Numbered from the stretch's first letter, positions 34,935 through 48,098 are shown. The stretch is 64,000 bases of DNA from Maratus speciosus (GCA_963932465.1 OZ010795.1:472120806-472184805), one strand, 5' to 3'. Notes: a model not told the origin generated them from the letters alone. Made by a program: numbers and translations.

Positions 34935-36169
34935 CGTCACTTGATTTTAGCAAGGCTCATTTTTCTATATGCTTCTCCGTTTTATGTTGTAACACGTATG
35001 CGGACGGTCTGGCTGGTGGGAGACGTTGCGTTTACCTGTGGGAGTAGGGGTTATGCAGGTGAAAAAATTTCAAAATTATGTCATTTTATCATGACTTTTG
35101 TTTATAACATCTGTTTCTACTAACTATTCGTGATATTAATCCATTATTGCCAGACATTGCCAAGACACTGCCAGATCCCGATTTATAGGTAAAAAAAACA
35201 TGTCATCTTCACGTCATTTTAGCAAGCTTGAAAATCATAACATATACAGACTATCAGACAACTTATAATTAATTTGCCAGACACAAATTCTGTTGCAAAG
35301 TTAATGACAGACGGCTTTAAATCTGGCAGCGAAAGAGCAATTTTTAAGCTTGCTAAAATGACGTGAAGATGACATATTTTTTAAAACCTGTAAACCACTC
35401 ATCCTACAGGGTGCCAGATTTAAAGCCATCTGGCATTAAATTAACAACCGAATTTGTGTCTGGAAAATTAGTTATGGGTTGTCTGGTAGCCAAAGACTAA
35501 TGTATTGCAATTTTCAAGCTTGCTAAAATTAGGCGAAGCGGACATACTTTTACCTATAAACCACTATTCGAACCGGCACTTTCGTAGCCAGATTTAAAGT
35601 CGTCTGGCATTGACTTTGCAACCGATTTTGCATATGGAAAATTAATATTAGGTTGTCTGATAGTCAAAGAATAATATGTTACAGTTTTTAAGCTTGTTAA
35701 AATGATGTGAAGGGGAAATATGTTTTTTAACCTATAAAACACTCTCCAGACAGGCATTTTCGTTGCCACATTTAAAGCCGTCTGGCATTAACTTTGCAAC
35801 CGAATTCGTGTCTGGCAAATTAATTATGGGCTCTCTGATAGCCAAAGAATAATATGTTGCAATTTTCAAGCTTGCTAAAATGACGTGAAGATGACTTTTT
35901 TTACTTATAAATCGGGATATGGCAGGGTCTGAGCAACGTTGGCAACGTATGGCAATAATGGATTAATATAATGAATAGTTAGTAGAAACAGGTGTTATAA
36001 ACAAAAGTCATGCTAAAATGACGAAATTTAAGTTTTTTCACCTGTATAACCGCTATACACACAGGTAAATGCAACGTCTCCCGCCAGCCAGACTGTCCGT
36101 ATACGTACACCCTGAAACGGAAGGTCAAATAGAAAAATAAACCTTGCTAAAATGACGTATTTTTTGACG
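34935..36169. mobile_element. 1.2-kb element with inverted arms and 174-bp tandem units
   Basis: The outer parts, about 34935-35240 and 35860-36169, are inverted copies sharing ATTTTAGCAAGG at the ends and words such as CCATTATTGCCA. Between them a unit beginning AAGCTTGCTAAAATG recurs at 35346, 35516, 35690 and 35868, spaced 170, 174 and 178 bp. One more unit in the opposite orientation occupies about 35218-35345. Units share GGCATT-AACTTTGCAACCGAAT and TCTGATAGCCAAAGA. No coding. It is probably a fold-back DNA transposon. Confidence 0.65.
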
Positions 36170-37243
36170 TTGACATTTTTTGACTCTTAGACTGTTACTC
36201 TTAATAAATTTTCACTTGAAGACGTTCTAAGAAAGTATTAGAAAAGCTGAAGAATTAGACAAATTGTAAAATAAAATTAAGTTTTTTAGAGAAAGATATT
36301 TAATTGTAAAAGTTCCAAAACATTTCCATATTAATTAACTATAAACGGTCGAAATGAAATATTTTTTTTTTCATTTTACATGTAAGAGTAGATAGTGGAA
36401 GATTTTTAAAAAGTTAATCTTTCGCGATCAAGTTCACCTAATCAGAGAAACTTCCCTATAGTTCTATGGGCGCCATGATAATAACGGCGCCAAGAATTTT
36501 AAGAGAAGAAAAAATATTTAAAAAATACATATTATTCTTTAATTTTATTAAAATTACTTGTTTTCGATTTACTTCAAATGAATGACTTATAATCACTTAT
36601 ATGTTATTGTTCTTTAAAGAGTATTAGATTAATCAGATTTAATTCTAAACACAAAAATCTGATTTGAAATTTACAAAAAAAAGTGAGCACTTTTTAGCAT
36701 TGTATCCAATTTTAGATGCCACAGAGGCTGGATTATACCTTTTCTTACTGTTTTATTGAAGCCTCTCCCCGCTCCCCAACATTCTAATCTAGAGCGGAAA
36801 AGAATAGCGTTTTGTGTGCATGAGTTAGAAAATGCCTTTTAAACTTGGTTCTTCCATTAAAAGTAGACAGAAGAGGAAGACCACTGCTTGCCGCGCACAG
36901 GTAGGGTGGAGGGAGAAAAATGCCTTTATGCTCATTTCTTATGTCAGATTTTGTAAAAAAAAAAAAAAAGATAAAGTGACGACCTAACGACCGAGCAGGC
37001 CACAAATTTGTGTCATATGCAGACATACTGACATTTTCCAAAATCAGTCAAATCGCATTTAGGACGTAGTACTCAAAATATCCAAGTCCATCTAAAACCG
37101 CAATTTGAAAATTCAATACTTTCTGCTTATGTATGTATAAGAAAGTGAAATAAATTAAATCAAAATTTTTATGCTAATTTATGTAAAAAGCTGTTGCCAC
37201 ACTTAAAACGAATTCAGTACTTTCTTCTTATGCATCTATCTTT
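36170..37243. other. No recognised feature
   Basis: AT-rich. The 85-residue minus-strand frame at 36784-37041 has a long F run and no recognisable domain. Confidence 0.4.
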
Positions 37244-38295
37244 TCTATACTAATAAAAGAAAGTTTCGCTCTGTCTGTGTGTGTGTCTGCCACCGATAGC
37301 TAGCGAAATACTACCGCGCTACAAAGCTGAAAATTTTTGTGAGGTTAGTCGAAGGCCTCTTCCGGTTCACCTGACACTCAGAATTTTAAATTTCTAATAA
37401 TTAGCTGATTTAATAATTAAAAATTACAAAGAACTCTCATTAAAAACTCATGTATGTCCTTTAGAGAGGGTAAAAGCCTTCGCACATGCACTCAGATATC
37501 GGAAGGAAATAAAGATTGGAAAAAAGGAATTTTGGGAAATATTTTTCATTATTTATTAACTTCCATCAACCAAACCGTTTAGTAAAGTTAAAAACGGAAG
37601 ACCGTATTCTGAAAAATCGTACTCTTACGTCTCAATTGAAGCAAAAAGATGTCGCAGATAATCCTTTGAAAAAAGAAAATAAAAAAGGGTTGTTTTGCAG
37701 AAAAACGTTTTCCCCCCTTATGGCAATGCCTTTCGAGGGCACAATTTTAGAGGTACCGACAAACCATAAGATGCTCTTAAACCTGAAATCTTCTTCTAAT
37801 CGATGGTGTAATCGGTTTTTAAAAATATGAATTAAAACCCTTTCAAATATACTGGCGAACTCGGGTCACTTCGCGCCTCACGGATACAATATTTTTTCTA
37901 TGCTAAAAGTAAGTAAATGACCTTATTTTAACTCGATCTCTTAAGAGCATCTCAATAGGCCAGATTTACATCACCTACAAAAATTTCGAAATGTTCGGGC
38001 CGGTAGAAATATTTTTTATAAAATAAAATCTGTGGAAATTTCGACGAAATCAGTAAAAACCTGAGTGCTTCGTCGCGGTTTCACTCACTTTCGGTACACA
38101 TAGGCTCCAAAAACATAATTACGCAGAAAATAAAATACCAAATAGCATACACTTTCAGTTCAATATTTTTCGCGATTTTTTCATTTAAACGTATAAATTC
38201 AGACAAAATAGACTTAAAAATATAAAACCATACAAATCTGAGTTTCATTTAATGTTATTATCAAGGGCTCGGGAAACGCTGGGCTGGTCAGCTAG
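37244..38295 (+). mobile_element. Non-autonomous Helitron, 1.05 kb
   Basis: The 5' end TCTATACTAATAAAAGAAAG is followed by a CTGTCTGTGTGTGTGTCTGC microsatellite. The 3' end is GGTCAGCTAG followed by T. A weak 6-bp hairpin GCTCGG/CTGGGC with two wobble pairs (near 38270-38287) precedes the end, as expected for Helitrons. The base before the 5' TC is T, not the usual A. The 104-residue frame at 37516-37830 has no Rep or helicase motif and is probably chance. Confidence 0.7.
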
Positions 38296-38464
38296 TATAT
38301 AGAATAAAGTAAAAAGAGATAAAATTGTAAAACTATCACAAAAAAGAAAGAAAACGACCCCCTATCTAAAAAACAAAACAAAACCCTCCAGCTTTTCAAT
38401 GCTTCTAAAAAATGCATATAAGAAATTTCACATACTTTTTACGTTTTTTCTTATTTTACCTTCC

Positions 38465-38517
38465 TTATCTTTAGATGATTACGGTCCTAACTTCGTCGGA
38501 TAATCAAGGTTCTACTG
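38465..38517. mobile_element. Lone Tigger-type right terminus
   Basis: GGATAATCAAGGTTCTACTG followed by TA is a pogo/Tigger terminus. Its left partner was not found. Confidence 0.5.
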
Positions 38518-38519
38518 TA

Positions 38520-41300
38520 TTCTATTAGCATCATATCAAAATTACTATATATCTAGTTCTTTTTAACATATTTTAAATGAAAAATCTAAAGGCACTTCTT
38601 GTACCGATATTTTGTTATACAAAATTTTGTTTAAAATATATAGTTTGCCTTGAAAAATGAAGTCTAAAAAAATCTGATTTTTTTAAAGCTTTGTGACTGG
38701 AACATCACCCTTTTAATGAACATCATTTAGATACGTGTCTTTGTGGCTGTATTTTTCTAGTTTATATCAGAAAGGAATATGAAAAAAAAAAGAAAAACAA
38801 GAAATTATTAGCAATTTATGATTACTAAAAAGAGATAGGGAATACGTGCTTCCTTTTAAAAGCTTTAATATGCTACTTAACGGCATAAAACGAGGGGAAC
38901 CCTTATTTCTATTTACATACATTATTTTTTATTCATTATTTTTTCCCTTTTGAAAATTGATACTTCCTTACCAAAGTACTATGTGCGTTAATTAGACTCG
39001 AATTGTAAGAGTTTTCCCCCCATATATTTGCATAACACAGATGCCCGCAATGCATTCAATCTTAAAGGAGGGGCGGAGTGGCGATTGCCCGACCCTTAGT
39101 TAGCTAATAAGGGCCTCGCAATCAATAGCGTTTTTAAATTCATGTTACTTTATCTTCATTGGCAAAAAGTTTACAGTAGTTGAGACACTTTTTTCCATTA
39201 AAAAAATAATCTTAACCCTTTACTGCATAACTTTTCCTATCTAAAGAAAAAAAAATGTAAAACGAAACATTATGTGATACTATTTGAATGATATAAACAA
39301 AGAGGAAAAGTATTTTTAAAAATATTACTTCCAATTTTCAGTCAAAATTTTGGATCTTTATCGTTTGTACCATAACTGATGGAAGTTAATAAATAAGATT
39401 ACTGATTTGAAGCACTGCGACTTAAATAACACAGGACACAGGACCCACTATACATTCTACTCTACATTCTACTACTACTTCTACTACTCATCCCACATTC
39501 CACTCTATAAATATGCCTATCTATCTATATTTATAAAGGACAGGTTGACCGTGCAACGCTGTTGTCATTTTGACGATGGCAACAGCAGACGATTAAATTT
39601 AACTTTTATTAGCAAAAGCCATGCTTTGTTTGGATTCGTGAAGCATTATTTAATATGATAAATATTTGAAAGTAACAATATTGTTTTACATTATTTTTGC
39701 ATCTGTATTAAGCAAAAACGTTACTTTATGTTTTGGCGCATTTTAATTTTAGAAATGTAAATTCAGCCAAATGACTAAGAATTTCCTCGGAATTTTTTAT
39801 TTATAATATAAGACTGGTATAAATAAAAATATTTTCGAAGCAAAATTTTACAAAATATTTTTAAATTTTCAACTAAAAGCTCTTTTAAAGATGTTTTTAC
39901 ATTTTCCAATAGCCTCTGGTGTTTTCGTAAATGGTTTGAAATAAGTATGTTTTCAATCTTTGTAATTCACATCAAATAATCTTTAATAGCAATCTTAGAA
40001 TAATATATTCGAAGAGAGCTTGAAGAAAGTTACTTCTCCAAAATCCTATTTTCTGGAAAAACATTTGAAATCTGCTCTCGTTGATTACTAAGAATTAGGA
40101 ACTTATTATATTATTGTTATTCAACCTTCGAATTCGAAATTCGAATAACACTTTATATAACGAATTTAACAATTCATTTTATTTGTTTCCAATTTTTTTC
40201 TTGCCACTTTACAAAAAAAATCATAATATAATTCTTTTAAAATGCGTAAGTATCGTCTGCGTAAATGATTTCACATAATAAGAATAAATTGTTTATTTGG
40301 ATTCTTAACACTGAAAAATACTTTTAGAATTGAATGTAAATAATTGAATTTTAACAAATTTTAACTCATTAAAAATATGCTATAATTTTCCATAAAAAAG
40401 GTATTTTAAAAATTTCATAAAAGAAATCGTGAAACTATTATATGATTAAAAGGGATGAGCACCAAAATATGTTCCATTTCCAACCAATCTTAATAAAGTA
40501 TTCTATTAAAATGTATATTATCCTCACAAATAACATAAATTTTTAATATAAGAAAGTTTAATGTTCTTTTACGGTTTGAAGTATAAATACTGCAGTTATT
40601 TTCAATATTTATAATATTTCGTCTTCGCAAAATGCAGATATATAGGTTCCTTTCCTTATTTAAATAATTAAAAAAAATGAGAAATTTTGATGCTACGGTA
40701 ATATTTCACGTACTGAATCATTCATGAGTTTATTTATTTTTACTGACTCAATGATTTTTATTTACTGCAAGAAATACGCAAGTTTCGTTATCGTTTACAA
40801 AAATAAATGCGTATAATGGAAAAATATATTCAGCAAAATAATAAAAAATGTTTTTTTGTTATAATCATTCGATAAGGAAATAATATTGTCAGAACCTACA
40901 GATCATATTTATTTGTATCAAGTCCAAAAATATTTTTTTCCTTAATTAAATTTAAAAAACAGTTTTTGAGATATTTTGGCGGAATAATGAAAATATATTT
41001 CATTTATTTAATTAATCATGATTCTATCTATAATCACTAACTCCATGATTTATTTTTTCTTCTGAAAATATACGTGTTTCATTTTTTATTTGCAAAAATG
41101 AGTCCGTAATGGAAAAACATGTGAAATAAATCAATTAAAATAATAAATTTTTTAAGGCTATTCTGTAAAAAAGAAATAAAATAAAATAAAATAAAATAAA
41201 ATAGTGCAAATCTACAGATCATAATTTATTTTTATGTTTAATTTCAAGTCAAAATACTGAATAGTGTTTTTGTAAAGTGTACGACAAAATGTAATTTGTG
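38520..41300. other. AT-rich DNA, no gene recognised
   Basis: Two blocks about 300-316 bp apart share words (for example ACAGATCATA with a following TTTATTT at about 40898 and 41213), a faint duplication. A (TAAAA)n run is at about 41175-41204. TTAACCCTTTACTG near 39213 repeats a word at 25690. The short open frames have no recognisable domains. Confidence 0.4.
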
Positions 41301-41304
41301 CAGT

Positions 41305-41490
41305 CTAGTACAGGATTCGCTTCGCTCATCCCAATTAACTTTTATTGCAGTTTTTAAATTTCTAAATACCACACATTTTCAATTTTTACAGCGTCGAATA
41401 GAGAAAAAAAATATACTTTCTTTCAAATGCAATTTTTTTAAAACTATATCACAATTTATTTGAAAACTGTATCGCAATTTACTCAATTTT
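41305..41490. repeat. Helitron-type 3' end beside an H1 fragment
   Basis: Read on the minus strand, a hairpin with GGAT/ATCC and GC/GC pairs is followed by TGTA and CTAG (41308-41305), a possible Helitron 3' end. On the plus strand 41345-41490 (CCACACATTTTCAATTTT, TTTGAAAACTGTATCGC) is a diverged piece of Helitron family H1. The two signals may be unrelated. Confidence 0.35.
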
Positions 41491-41499
41491 TATTGTTTT

Positions 41500-43112
41500 A
41501 AAAATAGTTTTTAAGAATGATTGAAAAAAAGAATCAATTTCTGTCACTTGTAGACAGACGATTACAAAAGATACATCTGTATGCACTTTATTAATATAAA
41601 TAAAACAGTTCAGCATTTGTTTCCGGCTTATATTCCATAACGAAATTTAAACTTTATCAATCCATAAATAAAATAATAAAATATAAATAAAACACAAATT
41701 TAAGACCTGTAATCGAATCACGCGTAAATCACTGAAATTATCAGAAGGAAAAAGGCTTGCAATCTTCGACGAGGCGACAATCAAGGTGATTTCTTAGACT
41801 GTTAATTGCTGGCACGAAGCCAATACGAAAGTATCGCATTTAATAAATTTCAAAATTTTATTTGTCTACATAAATGCTATTTTTCATATAAACATGATTG
41901 TTGGTATTGTTCGTGGAAAATCTAAATATATATATATATATATATATATATAATAAAATAATTAAAAATAATTATAAACATTCTAATATAGATGATGATT
42001 ATTATCGATATTTAGATGTGCTTTTTTAGTATGTTCTTTTGTGTTTTAAGATTCGATGCAATAGTTCTACAGTTATATAAGGCATTTACATTATTTACAA
42101 CAGACGGCAGCACTCACTATAAAATATTTTATTTCAAGATGTATGAGTTCTTTTAATAAGTTCAGCTAGATGGCAGCACTAAATAATTATTTATTTAGTT
42201 CTAAATAATATTGTTGCCATATAATTTATTTATATTTTAATATTTCTCTATGTAATTACACGTTTAAATTTAAATAATTTTATTCTATATATTTTTAGTA
42301 ATAATTTATTATAGGATACTTTTAATGCATATAATGATTTTTATAATGAAGACGATATATGTAAATTATTTTTATTAGTAGTTGTGTATTTTTTCTGCAC
42401 ACTGTGTTGTTTTTCAACCGTAAGAATTCGATTTTAACTGTAAAAATAAATTGGCGGGACATTTGCTGTGATAATTTTGCTACTTGTTCAAGATTTTATA
42501 GGGTCATTGCAATTCTATTACTTGGTATGTCTTCAAATTTAATTGTTTCTTTAAATTAATATTGTTCATTATTAAGGATCTTGTATTGATTAATATTTTT
42601 ATTTAATTTAATTTATATGTCATGGTAAATTTAAGCTTATTTGGTGTGTGGTCGATCGGGTACATAAAGAATCTAATTTTTAGCTTATGCCGGATTCTTT
42701 TACAGAAATCGACTATGCTTTTGCTGATATTGGTGTTTCATGTACCCTTGATGAAGTGAAATGCTATATAAGCTTCCGGCTGCATCCTTCCAATTGATCT
42801 ACTGTTCGTTTACAATATGTCTTTTAAGTGTTCAACATTATTTAGCTCGTTTTTTGTGTCACATGTCTTTAATAGATTTTTTTTTTAATTTGGTCGTTTT
42901 TTATATGTTAATATGGATTAATCGTATGCAATGTGCTAGACAATTGGTGGATTTTGCTTAATTAGTATTATTTGTATAGGGTTCCATCTGTAATTTGTAT
43001 AATGTTACAGTTATAATTTGCTGCTAAATTTATTAATTTATTGAATTAATTATTGTAATTGGAAATAGATGATGATTTGTAATTATATTATGGCTATATA
43101 TATATATATATA
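41500..43112. other. No recognised gene, two TA microsatellites
   Basis: (TA)n lies at about 41926-41952 and 43094-43112. The remaining sequence has no repeat partner or protein similarity that I recognise. Confidence 0.4.
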
Positions 43113-43679
43113 CTAGCAAACCCGCCCGGCATTGCCCGGGGTTTGTAAATAATAACCTTAAACAAAACTTAAGTTTGTATGATTTTATATCTTTGGAAAT
43201 TCTTTTAAATGAAACTAATTTCGGAGGCGCCATTTCCTTCCGCAGCGTCTAGTGTGTTCCCATCAAACTTTTTTTCGAAGGAACCTGTAATCTAGTTCCC
43301 CGCTATCTATGGCAGCATTTACCGGAAGTGCCCGCACGTGCTGGAGACAATCGAAAACCAGGTTGAGTGAGATAAACCTCGTAGGAATCAAGCCCATAGA
43401 ATAATAATAAAAAAAGAATGCACCATTAATGTTAGAAAATGTTGGTAACTAAAGTCCAAGATAACATTTCATAATATAGAAAGTAGCTGAATTGTAATCT
43501 AAGTTGAAGGAAGCAAATCCCGTTGAAATTAGACCCTTAAACCCGAGGAAATATTGCGCCCCCAAGCAGTGGAAGATGCCCCTCCCCTTGTAAATTTCAT
43601 GAATTACAGTTAGCATTAAAACATATTTAATAAATGGATGAAATCTCTTATCTAAAGATACCTTTAAAGTAACGCGATT

Positions 43680-45030
43680 TTTAATTTACGGCTGTAGTGA
43701 GTAGACGTAAGTTGATGCTGGAAAAGGATAATAATGATCGAAAAAAGTGGTAGTTGAGGTATAAAGAAAGACCGGGACCTGGGGGCCAAAGTGTTATCTA
43801 GAAAGTAGTTGTGTATACGAAAATTTAGTAGTGATTTTAAAGTAGCTTGAAGACGCTAAAACTAAGTTAAAGAAAATTGCAATAGAATAGGATAGTTTTT
43901 AAAGAAGCTACAACAAAGGCCCCAAGAAGACGATTAATATTCAAAATTTATGGTAGCTGAAGTCTGCAAGTTTTTTTTTTTGTTGTTGTTCATGTAGTAG
44001 CTGGAGAACATAAGAAGTTGTTAGAAAAAAAAAATTCGTGAATCGGACCATTTTTAAAGGAGCTATAACAGTGGGCCCAAAAGGGTCCAACTGATAGTTG
44101 AGAGTAGGACCCTAAAATGAAAACATGTTTAAATGTTGTAGTAATTAGCGTTTTAGATTTTCAATTAGTCAAAATTAATCATAGGGTATGAAATAATCAT
44201 TAGAATAATATTTTAAAGTAATGCGAAAAAATGGTGTAAATGCTTTTAAAGGGGCCCTAGAGCCCCAATAAAAATATGAGGGTGTTTGTCTAGGGAGAAG
44301 AGTCCAAGACTCAGTTTTAAAATTATGCAATCAGAAGGTGAGAAAATTAGGGGGTGAAAATGCATGACACACCTGTAGAGCCCCGGATCGGGTCCTACAG
44401 GACCGTAAGGTGCCCAGGATTTTAACTGGAATATAGTAACAGGAGAATGACTAAATGCAAAAATGGTAAAAATGAAGATCGGATTAAGAGGGGCAATCTA
44501 TTAACAATTTATGGTGCAAAAGCTTCAAGTGGCCCTGTACCGGATCCCAGAGGGTCAAGAACTTAAGTGTCATGTAGTTTAGTATAAATATACTTTTTAG
44601 TAGTTTTTAAAGTAATCAGATGATGCTAGAAAAATGGTAAAGAAAATTGCAAGGCATTCGGATCATTTTTAAAGAAGCTTCACCAAGGGCCCAAGAAGGC
44701 GATTAATATTCAAAATTGGTGGTAGCTGAAGTCTGCAAATTTTTTTTTTGTTCGTGTAATAGCTGGAGAACCTAAGATGTTGTTAGAAATAAAAAGCTAG
44801 TGAATCGGATTATTTTTAAGGGAGTTATAATAGGGGGCACAAAAGGGGCCAACTGATAGTTGAGAACAGGGTCCTAACATGAAAACATGTTAAATCGTTT
44901 TAGTACTTAGCGTTTTAGATCTTCAATTTGTCAAAATTAATCATAGGATATGAAATAATCATTAGAATAATATTTATTAAAAATGCGCAATAATGGTGTA
45001 AATGCTTAAAAAGGGGCCCTAGATATAGGG
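43680..45030. repeat. Nested tandem repeats inside the Helitron
   Basis: A block of about 420 bp (about 43840-44265) is repeated at about 44605-45025, offset about 761 bp, with words such as GTAGCTGAAGTCTGCAA and TTAATCATAGG. Within each block shorter units recur about 145-150 bp apart (TTTTTAAAGAAGCT at about 43894 and 44668, TTTTTAAAGGAGCTATAA at about 44052). Confidence 0.65.
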
Positions 45031-45286
45031 GCCCAGCACTGCGATACTGGTGAAGTAATATTAAAAAACTCCGTGATAGAGCTTCAAAGCAAAAGCAATC
45101 GAAACTGCGACAAACAAAACCTTTTTTTTAAACCCTTGTGATATATGTAAAAGGTACTTAATTTCAAAATTAAAATTCAGGTAATTTATTCTTGTTTCTA
45201 TTTTGCTATTGCTTTACTTTTCTGAAGCACTTGTTACCATAATAAGAAATTTTGCATATATTTCTCCTTAATCTTAAAATTGAAGC

Positions 45287-45363
45287 ATTCTCGATTATCC
45301 GGAAATTTCTATTTTCCGAAAGATGATCAGTCCCAATTACTTCGGATAATTGAGGTTCTACTG
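45287..45363. mobile_element. Tigger-type right terminus
   Basis: TTCTCGATTATCCGGAAAT and GGATAATTGAGGTTCTACTG followed by TA are classical Tigger terminal sequences. No left partner. It lies within the Helitron. Confidence 0.55.
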
Positions 45364-45797
45364 TATGTGCAGATATTTTTAGTTAAAATATTGTACATCT
45401 ATTACATTTTATTTTTATAATATTTTCCATGTTGATTTTAACACCGTAAAATATGATTTGCATCCCAGTCTTGACAAAAATTCACTCCTAAAGTACTCAA
45501 AAGGAAAGAAACACATCAAGAAATTATCCTAAGCGCAAACGTATATTTTCGCGCAATACTTATTTTTTCATTTGATTAATATCACTGTGAATATTAAAAG
45601 GCGTTCAAATGTAAAACTTTCACCGCGAAATACCTCATTTTCTGGTATTTAAATAAGTATTTTATTATCATAATAGAAATACATATGCTTCTGTATTATA
45701 AATATAAAAATTTATCTTTATCAAAAATATCTTATCTATTATGAAAAATATAAAGCAACCAAAAAAAAAAAAAAAAAAAAACCTTATAAAACAATTT

Positions 45798-45872
45798 TGG
45801 TCGCGAAGGATTCGAACCCATAACCCCGATTCTCGAGTTCAAAGCGCTATCCATTCAGCCATCTAGCTCGCC
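45798..45872 (-). pseudogene. tRNA-like sequence followed by T run
   Basis: On the minus strand an A-box-like TGGCTGAATGGATAG and a B box GGGTTCGAATCC are correctly spaced, and the segment ends CGCGACCA. A run of about 20 T follows (45781-45762), which would stop RNA polymerase III. The acceptor, D and anticodon stems pair poorly, so this is a decayed tRNA gene or the head of a SINE, carried inside a Helitron. Confidence 0.45.
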
Positions 45873-46847
45873 TTCCATTTCTACAAATTATCTTTATAAT
45901 TAGTACCGTAATTAATCAAACCGTGATTTGTTCGTGAACGCGCTGAACGTTTATTGCATCCACGATAAAGACCCACTCAGTGTTGCTGTCTCCCTAAGCT
46001 CGCGCACGCGACGCGCGTGCATCTTGAACACACCCAATGTCATTGCTATCCCGGTTTATTTAATTTCTTCTGAGAAAATTTTATACAACCAACCAATCGA
46101 AAGCAATCGGATTAAAAAAGCCGAGAAAAAAGCGTGTTTTTGATGAAAGTGAGTTGCGTTTGTAAATTAATTACTCACCTATTAATTAGAATTTTAAAAT
46201 TCTGAAAGTCAGGTGCATTAGGAGAGGCCTTGGACTCTCTTCACAAAAATTTTGAACCTCCTACGTGCCGTACATTTTGCTAGCCATCGCCAACAGACAC
46301 ACACACACACATACACACACACATAGACACACACACACAGAGCGATTTCTTCTTTTATTAGTATAGATATATATTAAACGTAAAAAATCTATTCGAGTTA
46401 ACAAAAATACATATATATATGGATTTCACCTATATTCTGTAACCCAGGAAGCCCAGATTGGAAGTCGGACTTCTTCTACTAAAATAAAAATATGTTTGTC
46501 CGTGTGTCTCTCTGTCTGTTTGCAATAGGTGGAGAAATCTGCTGCCGTCGAAGTCTGAAAATTTCGTTGAGGATAATCCAAGGCAGGTCCGAATGCACCT
46601 GAGGATCAAATTTTTCATATTTTGATAATTAGCCGAGATATTAATTAAACCCCAAAATTACTACTACTCTGTAGAGTAAAAAACAAGGCGCTCCGGAAAA
46701 ACTTGCCGTTCCGAAGATTTCAAAGCAGGAAAGAAACGAGAGTGCGAAAACATTCCGATAATTTCGCGTTTGTCCAATTGTCCATTCGCGAATCGGCATA
46801 ACTAATCGAAATACGGATAAGCAAAAAACGCCCATTGGACTATCGTA

Positions 46848-47480
46848 TTTTTTTCTTTCTAACGGTGTAATTCTTTAAAAAATAATAATATTTACAATTT
46901 CAAAATATTATTTTCTGTACGTCGAATTCGTGTTATCTTCTCCTCCGAGTGTTTATAAGTCCGCATCGGCTTTTTGAACAAAAAACGAAAAAAAAACAAA
47001 AAAATGCCCGCTTAAACTGCGTACTTTTATCTCTCCAACGACGTCTTCGGTTTAAAAAAATTATATTATACAAAAAACAAAACAAAAAAAAAAGCCGTTA
47101 TTTTCGTTTTTTCCTCAATTTTTAAAAATCTGCATTCTTTGTTTTTAATCGAAGTACGAAAAACCAAAAAATATCTACTTACTGCTTACAGTTTACTTTT
47201 TTAAGGATGTCTTCGATTAAAAAAAATATCAATTCTTTTAAAAAGTCCAGCTTACATTTTACTTTTTTAAGGATGTCTTCGATTAAAAAAGTATTAATAT
47301 AAATCCTTTCAAAAAGTTCTTTTCGGAATGCTACTTGCGAGGTTTTTGTTTTTTCTGCAATATTTAAAATTTTGCCTCCGCATTGGAAATCGAAATACAA
47401 AAACAAAATTCACACTTAACAGGCGTACATTTACCTTTCTAACGATCTCTTCGGCTACAAAAATATCAGTATTAAACTAT
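46848..47480. repeat. Degenerate repeat, about 170-bp period with a 66-bp duplication
   Basis: Variants of TTTCTAACGATGTCTTCGG occur at about 46855, 47028, 47205, 47271 and 47430. The third and fourth copies are a near-exact 66-bp tandem duplication (ACTTTTTTAAGGATGTCTTC at 47195 and 47261). Confidence 0.6.
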
Positions 47481-48098
47481 TAAAAAAAAAAATCTTTTCT
47501 TGAAGTCACTTCGCGAATTCGTCAGATTTTTTAGCCCCGGTACGGTATGCTATTTCTTTCACCCAGCTTATTTTGTGTCGTCTTCAAAAAATAACGTTAC
47601 CTTGTATAAGCCAGCCGTAAAACAAAAGCCGATGATTCATTGTGCGATTAAATACTCTACAGCATTTTTTAAAACTTCTAAGCACCGCACATTTTCAATG
47701 TTTATATCGTCGTATTTGGAAAAAAAGTACTTTTTAATGCAATTTGTTTGAAAACTGCATCTCCATTTATTTTTGAAATATTAATTTTTTTGTAGTTTTT
47801 AGCGACATTTGTATAATTTTGGCAACTCAAGTACTCCATTTCTGTAGAAAGTAACGAAAAAATAGTTGAAAAAATAGCAATTATATCTTCTTGTTGCTAT
47901 TTCCCCATAGAAACTGAAAAAATGTAATGAAAATACGTGCTATTTTGAGAAAAATATAAATGAATGATTTATGATAAAACATGGAGCTGTTATAAACTAT
48001 ATTTAATTTTAGGTATCTATATTAATGCAAATGACGTCATTTTATATAAAATAAAAGCGTATGCTTTAAGTCTTAAAATTGAAATATGTTTTTCACTA

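Larger units (their letters stand above)
43113..46367 (-). mobile_element. Non-autonomous Helitron, 3.26 kb, minus strand
   Basis: On the minus strand the 5' end is TCTATACTAATAAAAGAAG (46367 downward), preceded by A and followed by a long GT-rich microsatellite (about 46340-46293). The 3' end has the hairpin CCCGG-GCAATG-CCGGG followed by CGGGTTTG and CTAG (43116-43113), then T. Both outer bases obey A^T insertion. The 5' end matches the element at 37244-38295, while the 3' hairpin differs. Inside are tandem units, a Tigger terminus and a tRNA-like segment. No Rep/helicase frame. Confidence 0.8.

Noticed and set aside
37516..37830. 104-residue frame inside a Helitron as a gene
   Set aside because: No Rep, helicase or other recognisable motif, and the other Helitrons here are non-coding.
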